Positions 8,839 through 17,667 of a DNA stretch of 64,000 nt are shown here, piece after piece; position 1 is the first letter of the stretch; each line of letters begins with the position of its first letter. The position numbers and the translations under genes were made by a program. The stretch comes from an uncultured Lachnospiraceae bacterium (lineage in GTDB: Bacteria; Bacillota; Clostridia; Lachnospirales; Lachnospiraceae), in NCBI GenBank assembly GCA_910586705.1, contig CAJUJK010000009.1, positions 62,001 to 126,000 on the forward strand. Direction: 5' to 3'. Below the pieces are notes generated by a model. That model was given only the letters and a program-made list of their open reading frames with translations, was not told the DNA's origin and made no database searches.

Positions 8839-9918
8839 ATGCTGGATTTGGAATTTTACCGTGGAAAGAAAATATTGGTTACCGGGCATACCGGCTTTAA
8901 AGGAACATGGCTGTGTGCGGCGTTGGTGCAGGCTGGGGCGGAAGTGACGGGATATGCTTTGGAGGCGCCCACATCTCCTTCCGTTTTTGAACTGACGAGT
9001 ATGGAAAACCGGATGCGCTCCGTGATTGGCGATATCAGGGATCTGCCACATTTAAAGGCGGTATTTGAGGAAGCCAGACCGCAGATTGTCATTCATATGG
9101 CGGCACAGCCCCTTGTGCGGGAATCTTACAGAAATCCCGTATATACTTATGAAACAAATGTGATGGGGACGGTACATGTTCTGGAGTGCGTGCGGACGTG
9201 TGAAAGTGTACGCTCTTTTGTGAATGTGACGACGGATAAAGTTTATCTAAATAAGGAGTGGGAGTGGGGATATCGGGAAAATGAGGAATTGAATGGGTTT
9301 GATCCCTATTCCAATTCCAAATCCTGTTCAGAGCTGGTGACAAGCTGTTATAAAAATTCTTTCTTTTCAGATAGGGACAGCGGCAGGGTACTGGCAGTTT
9401 CCACTGTCCGGGCTGGAAATGTGATCGGCGGCGGGGACTTCGCGGCAGACAGGATTGTCCCAGACTGTATCCGTGCCGCGATGGAAGGCAGGGAAATCGT
9501 TGTGCGCAGTCCCTATTCGGTCAGACCGTATCAGCATGTGCTGGAGGCGGTTTCTGTATATCTGATGATTGCGCAGAAACAGTATGATGACGTAAGATAT
9601 GCGGGAAGTTATAATGTGGGACCGGATGACACGGACTGTTATTCCACAGGCGAGCTGGTTACGCTGTTTTGTGGAAAGTGGAAAAGTCTGACAGGGCAGG
9701 AGACTATCTGGAAGAATGTTTACGACGGCGGACCTCACGAGGCGCATTTTTTAAAACTGGACAACGCCAAGCTCAAGAAAACCTTTGGCTGGCACCCTGT
9801 GTGGAATGTGGAACACGCGATGGAAAAAGTGGCGGAGTGGACTGTGGCGTATGTGGAAAAAAGGGATATGTATGCGGTGATGTGTGAGGAGATGGATGCG
9901 TTTATAAGTCTTACCTAA
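8839..9918 (+). CDS. rfbG: CDP-glucose 4,6-dehydratase
   Basis: RfbG converts CDP-glucose to CDP-4-keto-6-deoxyglucose with bound NAD. ATG 8839, with GAGG at 8826-8829, gives 359 residues, the family length; a GTG at 8782 is less likely. The protein begins FYRGKKILVTGHTGFKGTWL with the extended-SDR glycine motif. HMAAQPLVRESYRNPVYTYE and NVTTDKVYLNKE are RfbG hallmarks, and YSNSKSCSELV near residue 157 contains the catalytic Tyr-x-x-x-Lys. It lies directly after rfbH. Order within the locus is rfbF, carbamoyltransferase, small protein, rfbH, rfbG. Confidence 0.94.
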   Translation: MLDLEFYRGKKILVTGHTGFKGTWLCAALVQAGAEVTGYALEAPTSPSVFELTSMENRMRSVIGDIRDLPHLKAVFEEARPQIVIHMAAQPLVRESYRNPVYTYETNVMGTVHVLECVRTCESVRSFVNVTTDKVYLNKEWEWGYRENEELNGFDPYSNSKSCSELVTSCYKNSFFSDRDSGRVLAVSTVRAGNVIGGGDFAADRIVPDCIRAAMEGREIVVRSPYSVRPYQHVLEAVSVYLMIAQKQYDDVRYAGSYNVGPDDTDCYSTGELVTLFCGKWKSLTGQETIWKNVYDGGPHEAHFLKLDNAKLKKTFGWHPVWNVEHAMEKVAEWTVAYVEKRDMYAVMCEEMDAFISLT

Positions 9919-10084
9919 TGGCAGAGATAATATGATACTATGCTTAGACTGACTCTCAAAAGCAGGCAGCATTGTGAGGATACCTTTTATTAGATATGAT
10001 TAAAATGCCAAGAACAGGCTATATTTAATTAGTAAGGTATGATATACTAATATCTAATGCATAATGTCTTGAGGGAGGGGCGAA

Positions 10085-11263
10085 ATGAATTTAAAAAAGT
10101 TTAGTTTTGGGAATTTCAAATCCTTGTATCATACATCTTTTGAACCTGGAAAAGTAAACGTGTTTATAGGGGCAAATGGTTCTGGAAAGTCAACCATTTT
10201 GGAGGCAATAGGACTTTTAAGCGCGGCAATGACGGATCGTGTGGATGCAAGCAGTCTTCAAAGAAAAGGAGTTCGTTTAAGTTCCGCCTCCTTATATAAA
10301 TCAGGATTTAAGGGTATTGAAAAAACAAAACTGACGATGGACTTTTCTGTAGAATGGGAAGAAAAGGAAAATGCATTCCAGTATGATGTTCACTTGATGA
10401 CGCCCAAAGATACAGATTATTGGAAATATCATTCAGAAGCCTTTTTCCAAAACGGTGAAAAAAAGTGGGGAAGAAGTAATGCTTCGCAGCGCAGAAACAA
10501 TAATCATATTGGTTTTTTCTTGATTGACGATGATATTGAATTAGCGGAAGGAAGAGAAATCGCCGAGAACCTTAAAAACTATGGGATATTTCAGCCAAAT
10601 ACGATGACTTTGCGGGGGACAGTCAGTGATCCCAATCAGATGATGCCAGTTGGATTAAACGGAGGAAGACTGGCAGAGGCATTACAGGAATTGATGAGAG
10701 AGGAAGAGGGAGAATGGTTTTTGGGCTCTTTGGAGATGGAGGATGTTCTGGAGTTAATTGACTGGGCTTCCGACATTTCCATAGCCGTCCCGAAAAGGAA
10801 AAGTATTAATTCCAACATTCCAACGATGAGACAGATCGTTGAGTTTGGGGATCGGTTTATGAAGGACAGTGTCAGATTTACGGGGTATGATGCAAGTGAA
10901 GGAGCTTTGTATGTTTTGTTTATGCTATGTCTGGCAATGCATCCGAAGAGCCCCGCGGTCTTTGCCATAGACAGCTTTGACCATGCATTGAATCCGCGGC
11001 TAGCAAAGAAGATGATTCAGGTTTTTTGTGAACAGGTGTTACAAAAGGAAAGACATGTATTTTTGACAACACATAATCCGCTCGTTTTGGATGGACTCGA
11101 TTTGAGAAACGATGAGATCAGACTGTTTGCTGTAGACAGGGATAAAAACGGATATACACAGATAAAAAGAATTCTTGTTTCGGAGGAGTTGATCCGTGCC
11201 GGGCAGCCGCTATCAAGGCTTTGGATGAATGGAAGACTTGGAGGGGTGCCGGAGTTGATATGA
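10085..11263 (+). CDS. AAA ATPase of the RecF/OLD type, putative defence gene
   Basis: This 392-residue ATPase starts after a long GAGGGAGGGG SD. It has Walker A GANGSGKSTILEAIGLL near residue 30, Walker B VFAIDSFDHALNPRLA near residue 293, and the His-containing switch LTTHNPLVLDGLDL near residue 330. The order and spacing fit the AAA_15/AAA_21 group found in OLD nucleases and in two-gene anti-phage systems. The stop overlaps the start of the next gene (ATGA at 11260-11263), so the two products are probably made together. It does not fit a glycan role. An SMC-like repair function is possible, but the coding partner favours defence. Confidence 0.8.
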   Translation: MNLKKFSFGNFKSLYHTSFEPGKVNVFIGANGSGKSTILEAIGLLSAAMTDRVDASSLQRKGVRLSSASLYKSGFKGIEKTKLTMDFSVEWEEKENAFQYDVHLMTPKDTDYWKYHSEAFFQNGEKKWGRSNASQRRNNNHIGFFLIDDDIELAEGREIAENLKNYGIFQPNTMTLRGTVSDPNQMMPVGLNGGRLAEALQELMREEEGEWFLGSLEMEDVLELIDWASDISIAVPKRKSINSNIPTMRQIVEFGDRFMKDSVRFTGYDASEGALYVLFMLCLAMHPKSPAVFAIDSFDHALNPRLAKKMIQVFCEQVLQKERHVFLTTHNPLVLDGLDLRNDEIRLFAVDRDKNGYTQIKRILVSEELIRAGQPLSRLWMNGRLGGVPELI

Positions 11264-11994
11264 TGAATATAGGGATTGTCTGTGAAGGACCTACAGATTA
11301 TATTATTTTAAGCAGTGTGATAGATAAAATTACAGGAGAAAATAATTATTACGTCCAGCTGCAGCCGGAACCTGATCTGACTGGAGCAAACGGAAATGGC
11401 TGGAAGGGCGTGTGGAAATGGTGTTGCGATCATGCAGGGATTAAGCAAAGTTTTATGAAAGATATAGTGCCTGCGCTTGATGTTTTGATAGTTCAGATGG
11501 ATGGCGACGTGTCGCGTAAAGAAAAAATAGTACATTGTTGGTGTGACTCTGTTTCTTGCGAACACAAGGGAAAGAAATGTCCGCTGGAGTGTGATAAGGA
11601 ACCGAAAATAAGGAATACATGTCCGATTATGTTGCCGTGCCATGATCACAAGGAATCGGTTGAAGGTCATATGGAGCATCTGAGAGGCTTGATTGGGGCG
11701 TGGATAAAAAATACGGAAGATATGTGCATTGTTGTTCCTTGTGATAGTATAGAAGCGTGGATCATTGCCGCTTATGATGGATTAGCGGATGTGGAATCTA
11801 TAGATGATCCCTGGATACGGATCATAGCCAAAGGGAAACATTACCATGGTATAAGGATTTCGGGAGATAAGAAAAAAGTTGGTGTATATAGGCAATTTGC
11901 GGAAATGGTATGTATGAAATGGAAACAGGTTACGGAGTTGTGTCTAAGTGCAAAAATGTTTGAAAAAGAGATTGTTGGTTTTTGGAAGAATTGA
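11260..11994 (+). CDS. TOPRIM-like (DUF4276-like) partner of the ATPase
   Basis: ATG 11260 overlaps the upstream stop and has GGAG at 11251-11254; this gives 244 residues. The N-terminus reads IGIVCEGPTDYIIL, resembling the conserved acidic TOPRIM strand, and VLIVQMDGDVSRK supplies a D-x-D pair. CDSIEAWIIAAYDG near the C-terminus resembles the Glu-Ala-Trp block of DUF4276-type proteins. A Cys/His-rich stretch near residues 90-135 (HCWCDSVSCEHKGKKC and following) may bind zinc. ATPase plus TOPRIM-like pairs are known from PARIS- and AbiL-like abortive infection systems. The family call is from memory of motifs, so the exact system is uncertain. Confidence 0.6.
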   Translation: MMNIGIVCEGPTDYIILSSVIDKITGENNYYVQLQPEPDLTGANGNGWKGVWKWCCDHAGIKQSFMKDIVPALDVLIVQMDGDVSRKEKIVHCWCDSVSCEHKGKKCPLECDKEPKIRNTCPIMLPCHDHKESVEGHMEHLRGLIGAWIKNTEDMCIVVPCDSIEAWIIAAYDGLADVESIDDPWIRIIAKGKHYHGIRISGDKKKVGVYRQFAEMVCMKWKQVTELCLSAKMFEKEIVGFWKN

Positions 11995-12073
11995 TAAGCT
12001 AAAGATTTAAGATAGGGCTGTCGATACATTAAAAGTAGTGTTGACATATCAGGCATTGGAGAACGAATAACAT

Positions 12074-14611
12074 ATGAGAAAGAGTCAGAAAAAACAAATT
12101 GAAAATATGCTTGAAGTGCTTGATAAGGCGCAGGATGCGATAAAAAAGGCATTAGGAACAAAAAATGCTGAGATAGCGTTATCGTTGTTGGAGCAGAGTC
12201 AAGACTCCGCGATTCAGATTGGGGGTATCATAGAAGAATCCTTTGGAGAGGATTTTGTCACAGTCGGACTTTTGGAAAATTATTGTGAACAGCTTTATCA
12301 GGTGTACGAATTGATTCGTAAACGTCAACCGATTAATGTCAATAAGACACACAAAAATTTGCGTAAAGAGCTGATCTGCATAGAAAATAGTGTAAAAAAC
12401 GATATACAGGTGAGAACCACGGCGGTGTTCCTGCCGTATAAGGCTTCCATGTGGGACAGTCTGGAGAGCGTCTGGAAGGCGGCGGATGAAGACCCGAATT
12501 GTGATGCGTATGTTGTGCCTATTCCCTATTTTGATAAGAACCCGGATGGGAGTTTCCGGGAAATGCATTATGAGGGGAATGAATACCCGAAATATGTTCC
12601 GATTACGTCTTGGGAAAAGTATGATATTGCAGCGGAGCATCCGGATATGATTTTTATTCATAATCCATATGATGAATTTAACCATGTGACCAGTGTTCCG
12701 CCTATGTATTTTTCCAAGGAACTGAAAAATTTTACGGATTTATTAGTATATATACCTTATTTTATATTGGGAGATATAGATCCGAATGACCATGAGACGG
12801 TAGAGAGAGTAGAACATTTTTGCACAGTCCCGGCTGTAATTTACGCGGATAAGGTAATAGTACAGTCAAAGAGATGGCGGCAGATTTACATTGATGTTAT
12901 GACGAAAACGATGGGGAGTGATACCAGAAAGGTCTGGGAGAAGAAAATCTTAGGTCTGGGTTCCCCAAAAATAGATAAGGTACATGCTACGAGTAAGAAC
13001 GATTTTGAAATCCCGGCTGAATGGCTGAGACTTATTGAAAAGCCGGATGGTAGCTGGAAAAAAATAATTTTTTATAATACAAGTGTATCATCGTTGCTTC
13101 AGCATGGAGAAAAGATGCTGGAGAAAATGGAATATGTTTTTCGGATTTTTAAAGACAATAAGGATGAGGTGGCGCTTTTATGGCGTCCGCATCCTCTGAT
13201 CAAGGCGACAATAGAGTCCATGCGTCCTCAGCTCTGGATGGCGTATGAAAAAATGGTAAAGAAATATATAGAAGAGGACTGGGGGATATATGATGATACG
13301 GCAGATATCAACAGGGCGATTGCCATATCTGATGCGTATTATGGGGATCGCAGCAGTGTTGTGAAGATGTATGAGGAGACGGGAAAGCTGATTTTGTTAC
13401 AAAGTGTTGATCAGGAGGAGTCTTGTACAGATCAACAGGCAGATGAAGAAAATTGCCCGTTGAATTTTCTGGCAGGAGTACAGGTTGGAGATGATGTTTA
13501 TTTTTCTGCGTGGAATATGAATGGGCTATTTAAATATAATCCGAAGATAGACCAGTGTTATTTTTTAAAATATTTTTTTGGCGAAGAAAATTGGGGGCTG
13601 CATAGTGAGGCGATACTATATGGGAATACTATCTGGTTTATTCCGAGAGCTAGTGAGCGGATTGCAATTGTGGATTTGGAAAATTTAGATATTTCATATT
13701 TGGAATTGCCGGAAGAAGGACATAGGCCGAATGATAAAAATATTTCTCCCAGAAGAATATTTGCATGTCACGAAAAGGGTGAGAAATACCTTTGGCTGAT
13801 CCCAAATGCGTATAGGCTATTTATAAAAGTTGATATGGAGCAACGTCAGATTATTAATGTACAGGAGTGGGGGAAAGATGAGTACTTAGGCGCAATAGGT
13901 GTGAGAAAGGGGAATACGTTGTGGGTTGCTATAAATAGTTCTCGGGAATTTAGAATAATTAATCTGTTGACTAATGATCAAATTATTAAAAAGAATGAAC
14001 ATGGAAATATTTTTTATTTGGGAATTCTGAGCTATAATGGGGAAATTTTGCTATTTCCCCAATTTATGAAAGACGGGGTACTGCTATTAGACGACGAAAT
14101 GCAAGAGAGAGAAAAAATATGTTTAGATGATGGTGAGCAATGGTACTGTGAGTATGGGGATTTTGGAGATGATAGAGATATGCTATTAGTTCCGTATTGT
14201 GGCAAGCGGAGTGTACGTCTGCATATAGAAGATGGCGAGTGCTCAATTAAGGAAATACAGGAGTTACAGGTGGCGGAAGAAAATGCCTATTGTTCTTCAA
14301 AGATGATATATAATGATCAGATCTGGTTTTTGTCGCACGTTACTGAGAGACCAATTTTCTGTTATGACAAATTGGAAAATGAGTTCACTTATCGTTATAT
14401 TTTGATGTCAAAAAGAGAGTACGAGGAAGGCTTAATGGGAGAAGTGAGCAGATATGGATTAAAAGGTACGCCGCTGTCTTTGCGCAGAGTGTTTAGGGAA
14501 AATAGTCTTTCAATCTCTCAGTTTATAGAGGTTGCAAGGTATGAAGAGGAAGAGAAAAGAGTGGATAAGGAGTCAGAGAAGGGAAGGATAATCTATAATG
14601 TGCTGCAATAA
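12074..14611 (+). CDS. CDP-glycerol glycerophosphotransferase-like protein with C-terminal propeller-like repeats
   Basis: This is an 845-residue protein. Residues 1-110 are charged and helical, probably coiled coil. Residues about 115-440 resemble the GT-B fold of CDP-glycerol:poly(glycerophosphate) transferases, with AVFLPYKASMWDSLESVWKA, a central VDPND-like ILGDIDPNDHE, LLWRPHPL and DAYYGDRSSVVKMYEETGK. From about residue 455 to 780 there are repeated aromatic, Trp-rich blocks (NTIWFIPR, KYLWLIPN, NTLWVAIN, DQIWFLSH) spaced like blades of a beta-propeller. The transferase part suggests addition of a polyol phosphate to the glycan. The start follows GGAGAA. The propeller could bind the acceptor, but this is inference. 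Confidence 0.75.
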   Translation: MRKSQKKQIENMLEVLDKAQDAIKKALGTKNAEIALSLLEQSQDSAIQIGGIIEESFGEDFVTVGLLENYCEQLYQVYELIRKRQPINVNKTHKNLRKELICIENSVKNDIQVRTTAVFLPYKASMWDSLESVWKAADEDPNCDAYVVPIPYFDKNPDGSFREMHYEGNEYPKYVPITSWEKYDIAAEHPDMIFIHNPYDEFNHVTSVPPMYFSKELKNFTDLLVYIPYFILGDIDPNDHETVERVEHFCTVPAVIYADKVIVQSKRWRQIYIDVMTKTMGSDTRKVWEKKILGLGSPKIDKVHATSKNDFEIPAEWLRLIEKPDGSWKKIIFYNTSVSSLLQHGEKMLEKMEYVFRIFKDNKDEVALLWRPHPLIKATIESMRPQLWMAYEKMVKKYIEEDWGIYDDTADINRAIAISDAYYGDRSSVVKMYEETGKLILLQSVDQEESCTDQQADEENCPLNFLAGVQVGDDVYFSAWNMNGLFKYNPKIDQCYFLKYFFGEENWGLHSEAILYGNTIWFIPRASERIAIVDLENLDISYLELPEEGHRPNDKNISPRRIFACHEKGEKYLWLIPNAYRLFIKVDMEQRQIINVQEWGKDEYLGAIGVRKGNTLWVAINSSREFRIINLLTNDQIIKKNEHGNIFYLGILSYNGEILLFPQFMKDGVLLLDDEMQEREKICLDDGEQWYCEYGDFGDDRDMLLVPYCGKRSVRLHIEDGECSIKEIQELQVAEENAYCSSKMIYNDQIWFLSHVTERPIFCYDKLENEFTYRYILMSKREYEEGLMGEVSRYGLKGTPLSLRRVFRENSLSISQFIEVARYEEEEKRVDKESEKGRIIYNVLQ

Positions 14612-14625
14612 AATAAAGGGGCTTT

Positions 14626-15624
14626 ATGAAAAAATTAGCGCTCAGTATTATAACATGTAATAGATCAAAACATATTAGGGAAGATTTGGCTTTTATTGCG
14701 CAGCCTACGAGAGAACAGAATATTGATATCTATATTTTTGATGGGAGTTTAAATGATTGTACGCAGTACGTGGTCAATCAATATATTATGAAAGGAAATG
14801 ACCATATTCATTATTTTCATATGAGTAAGGCGGTGTCAGTGTCAGAGAACTTTTGTGAAAGATTGGATAATGCGATTCATGTGCCTGAAGCGAGATATGT
14901 ATGGCTGTCTGGTGATAAGTTCGTGATACGACCGGAAAATTATCAAAAAATCTTTTCGTATATTGAAGAATCGTATGATATTATAACTGTTTATGGACAG
15001 GGTGTATTGAAAGGGAGCAGAAGGTTTAATGAAGTTGGCGGTTTTGTCGATTATGCCATTGTTCCAATTACTCATTTGGGTTCTACAATTATAAAAAAGG
15101 AATTGATTGAGCCTTATAATCTTCAGCGTGAAATGAGGAAGCAGCCAGCATTTGGTCCGCAACTGATTTATTTGCGGGCAATTGCGGATAGTGATAGTTT
15201 CAAAGGTGCCGTAATTGATGCTGGATCACGGGATCGAATTGTATCGCGGTATAAAACCGAAAGTAGTACAGTGGGTTCGATGTGGTCTGCATGGGTGTTG
15301 TGGTGGTATCGCTTTATTGAGGAGCTTCCAGCAGTCTATGATACCGTGAGAGAAAATTTATATAATAAACCCGATTTACAACTAGGATTTTTTTCTTTAA
15401 AAGAGCTGTTGCGACAACGTTCAGAAGACCAGTTCGACTGTAAAAAGTATTGGGAATGTAGGGAATATGCAAAAAAGGTAATTGTTATGCCGGCGGTGTT
15501 TGTGTTTTGCATTTCGTTGTTTCCTAGGAACTTCGCGAAATGGCTTTGCCTGAATTGTGATTATGGCAAAAGAGTTTGTGATTGGATAAAGGATGGTGTG
15601 AGGCTGATTGGTGAAAAGCTGTGA
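14626..15624 (+). CDS. glycosyltransferase family 2-like protein
   Basis: The 332-residue protein starts behind AAAGGGG. It begins LALSIITCNRSKHIREDL, the entry strand of GT-A glycosyltransferases, and has IYIFDGSLNDCTQ where GT2 enzymes have the DNxSxDxT block. The usual D-x-D metal site is replaced by WLSGDKF near residue 100. Residues about 285-310 are hydrophobic (VIVMPAVFVFCISLF) and could touch the membrane. It probably transfers a sugar within the glycan locus. Donor and linkage are unknown, and the atypical metal motif lowers certainty about activity. Confidence 0.7.
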   Translation: MKKLALSIITCNRSKHIREDLAFIAQPTREQNIDIYIFDGSLNDCTQYVVNQYIMKGNDHIHYFHMSKAVSVSENFCERLDNAIHVPEARYVWLSGDKFVIRPENYQKIFSYIEESYDIITVYGQGVLKGSRRFNEVGGFVDYAIVPITHLGSTIIKKELIEPYNLQREMRKQPAFGPQLIYLRAIADSDSFKGAVIDAGSRDRIVSRYKTESSTVGSMWSAWVLWWYRFIEELPAVYDTVRENLYNKPDLQLGFFSLKELLRQRSEDQFDCKKYWECREYAKKVIVMPAVFVFCISLFPRNFAKWLCLNCDYGKRVCDWIKDGVRLIGEKL

Positions 15625-16549
15625 TGAGTTTAGGAAAATCTGCGAGCGGAAGATTGCAAGGATAACAGAAAATGCAAAAGGGAGAAAGCTTTATATCTGG
15701 GGGGCAGGTGGTGGCGGAAAGATAGTAGAAGAGGTTTGTCGTGAGCATGGTTTGGAAGTTTCTGGATATTGCGACAAGCGAGCGGATGATATTAAGGAGT
15801 ATTTAGGATATCCGGTATACCGACTTTCAGAGATGAACCCTAAAGAGCAATACTTAATTATTTCTTTAATGAGCTTTGAATACGATGTGTTGAAATGGGC
15901 ACATGATATTGGATATACCTGTGATGACTGTTTTTATATAAATGAATACGAATGGTGCAATAAGGAAGATATTATTTATAGGGGATGTAAAATAGGGCGT
16001 TATACATATGGATATGAGACGCTTCTATATCATTATCCATTGGCGACATCAATCGGAAGGTATTGTTCAATTAATGCAACTGCGAGCATATGGAATAATC
16101 ACCCAATGGGTTATATGACAACACATCCGATTTTGGACTATCCGCTTTTCTATGAATGGCAAGTGTATGAATCAAGAGAAAAATATATTCATCAATACGG
16201 GAAACATTTTTGTAATGCAGGTTTTGAGGATAGTCCTCTCAGAAATAATGGGGAAATTATAATAGAGAATGATGTGTGGATTGGAGCGAATGTGATACTT
16301 TTGCCGGGAATTAAAATTGGGAACGGTGCAGTTATTACGGCAGGTGCTGTCGTGACAAAAGATGTGGAACCTTACGCAGTGGTTGGAGGCGTTCCGGCTA
16401 GGGTGATTAAGTATCGATTCACAAAAGAAGAGATTGGAATATTAGAAAAAATTAAGTGGTGGGACTGGACAATAGAAGAAATAGAAAAAAATATTGAATT
16501 ATTCTATCAGCCAGAAAAATTTTTTAAAAGATTAGAGAAATACACTTGA
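15611..16549 (+). CDS. left-handed beta-helix acetyltransferase with N-terminal Rossmann-like module
   Basis: The start is GTG 15611 (or TTG 15608), with GAGG at 15600-15603, inside the end of the preceding gene. The 312-residue product has a Rossmann-like module at about residues 28-110 (LYIWGAGGGGKIVEEV, YCDKRADD). The hexapeptide acyltransferase domain covers about 120-300: GRYTYGYETLLYHYP, SIGRYCSI, WNNHPMGYMTTHP with the catalytic histidine region, IENDVWIGANVILLPG and AVVGGVPARVIKYRF. It resembles the xenobiotic/CatB acyltransferase group. The likely role is O- or N-acetylation of a sugar using acetyl-CoA. The combination mirrors PglD-type acetyltransferases, which also have a Rossmann-like front. 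Confidence 0.85.
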   Translation: MKSCDEFRKICERKIARITENAKGRKLYIWGAGGGGKIVEEVCREHGLEVSGYCDKRADDIKEYLGYPVYRLSEMNPKEQYLIISLMSFEYDVLKWAHDIGYTCDDCFYINEYEWCNKEDIIYRGCKIGRYTYGYETLLYHYPLATSIGRYCSINATASIWNNHPMGYMTTHPILDYPLFYEWQVYESREKYIHQYGKHFCNAGFEDSPLRNNGEIIIENDVWIGANVILLPGIKIGNGAVITAGAVVTKDVEPYAVVGGVPARVIKYRFTKEEIGILEKIKWWDWTIEEIEKNIELFYQPEKFFKRLEKYT

Positions 16550-16567
16550 AAGATGGGAGGCAAGCGT

Positions 16568-17635
16568 ATGAAGGTATTGTCAATGTATCTTCCACAATTT
16601 CATAAGGTAAAAGAGAATGATGAATGGTGGGGGGAGGGCTACACTGACTGGAATAGTGCACAAAATGCGCGACCCTTATACGAAGGACACTATCAGCCAC
16701 ATCTTCCTTACAACCAATATTATTATGATTTGATGAATAAAAGCACATTAGAGTGGCAGGCATCATTAATGAAAAAATATGGAATAGACGGACAATGTAT
16801 TTATCATTATTGGTTTAAGGACGGTAGGCAGATATTAGAGAAGCCAATAGAAAAGCTTTTAGAGTGGAAAGACATTGATATGCCCTTTTGTTTTGACTGG
16901 GCAAATCAAAGCTGGGCTTATAGTTGGTGTGCAGTAAAGGGTGTAAATGTATGGAATGAAAAATTGGATAAGCATAGGGGAGGTAGAACAGGCTTGCTTT
17001 TGGAACAGCAGTATGGCGACGAGAAAGAGTGGCGGCAACATTTTGAGTATTTGCTCCCTTTCTTTAGAGACGAGCGATATATAAAAGTTGATGGAAAGCC
17101 AGTGTTTGTTTTGCATATTCCAGAAGATATACCGGTTATAGCTGAGATGACGGCTTGTTGGAGACGTTGGGCCGGGGATGAGGGATTGAATGGGATTTAT
17201 TTTATAGGGGCTTATAATACGAACGAAGAATTTGTTGATGCGGTGTTTTATCCTGCACCTACGGTGGCGACGGCATCATTGTTGACGGGTGAAATGGCAG
17301 ATTGCCATCCAAGCGTCTTGGATTATCGGGCTGTATGGGAATATTTGATTAGAAGGGCTTACAAGGAGAAAGACCATATGGTAGGAGCATTTACCGGATA
17401 TGATGATACACCAAGACGCGGGACGAAAGGAATGGTCATTGATCATGCGTCACCAGAGATATTTAAAGAGAGCCTGGCAGAGCTTATGGCTATTAATGCT
17501 AGTCATAATCAGCCGTTTACCTTTATTAATGCGTGGAATGAATGGGGGGAGGGTATGCATTTGGAACCGGATGAGAAGGACGGATTCGCTTATCTGGAAG
17601 CGGTCTCTTACGCAAAAAAGCAATATCAGAATTAA
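16568..17635 (+). CDS. WbsX-like (GH99-like domain) glycan biosynthesis protein
   Basis: ATG 16568 is chosen because GGGAGG at 16555-16560 sits 7 bases before it; ATG 16553 overlaps that SD. The 355-residue protein has the WbsX pattern: MYLPQFHKVKENDEWWGEGY, DWNSAQNARPLYEGHYQPHLP, IYHYWFKDGR, FCFDWANQSWAYSW, and near the end INAWNEWGEGMHLEPD. These proteins occur in O-antigen and capsule clusters and are annotated as glycosyltransferases or GH99-like proteins. The reaction is not established, so it may transfer or trim a sugar during glycan assembly. It has no signal peptide, so it acts in the cytoplasm. Confidence 0.88.
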   Translation: MKVLSMYLPQFHKVKENDEWWGEGYTDWNSAQNARPLYEGHYQPHLPYNQYYYDLMNKSTLEWQASLMKKYGIDGQCIYHYWFKDGRQILEKPIEKLLEWKDIDMPFCFDWANQSWAYSWCAVKGVNVWNEKLDKHRGGRTGLLLEQQYGDEKEWRQHFEYLLPFFRDERYIKVDGKPVFVLHIPEDIPVIAEMTACWRRWAGDEGLNGIYFIGAYNTNEEFVDAVFYPAPTVATASLLTGEMADCHPSVLDYRAVWEYLIRRAYKEKDHMVGAFTGYDDTPRRGTKGMVIDHASPEIFKESLAELMAINASHNQPFTFINAWNEWGEGMHLEPDEKDGFAYLEAVSYAKKQYQN

Positions 17636-17667
17636 TAGGTATATTTAAATGTGAGGAGGACAATCAG

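Noticed and set aside
12041..12069. TTGACA as a promoter before the glycerophosphotransferase-like gene.
   Set aside because: The matching -10 position reads CGAATA and lies only a few bases before the start codon, leaving no room for an SD in the transcript.
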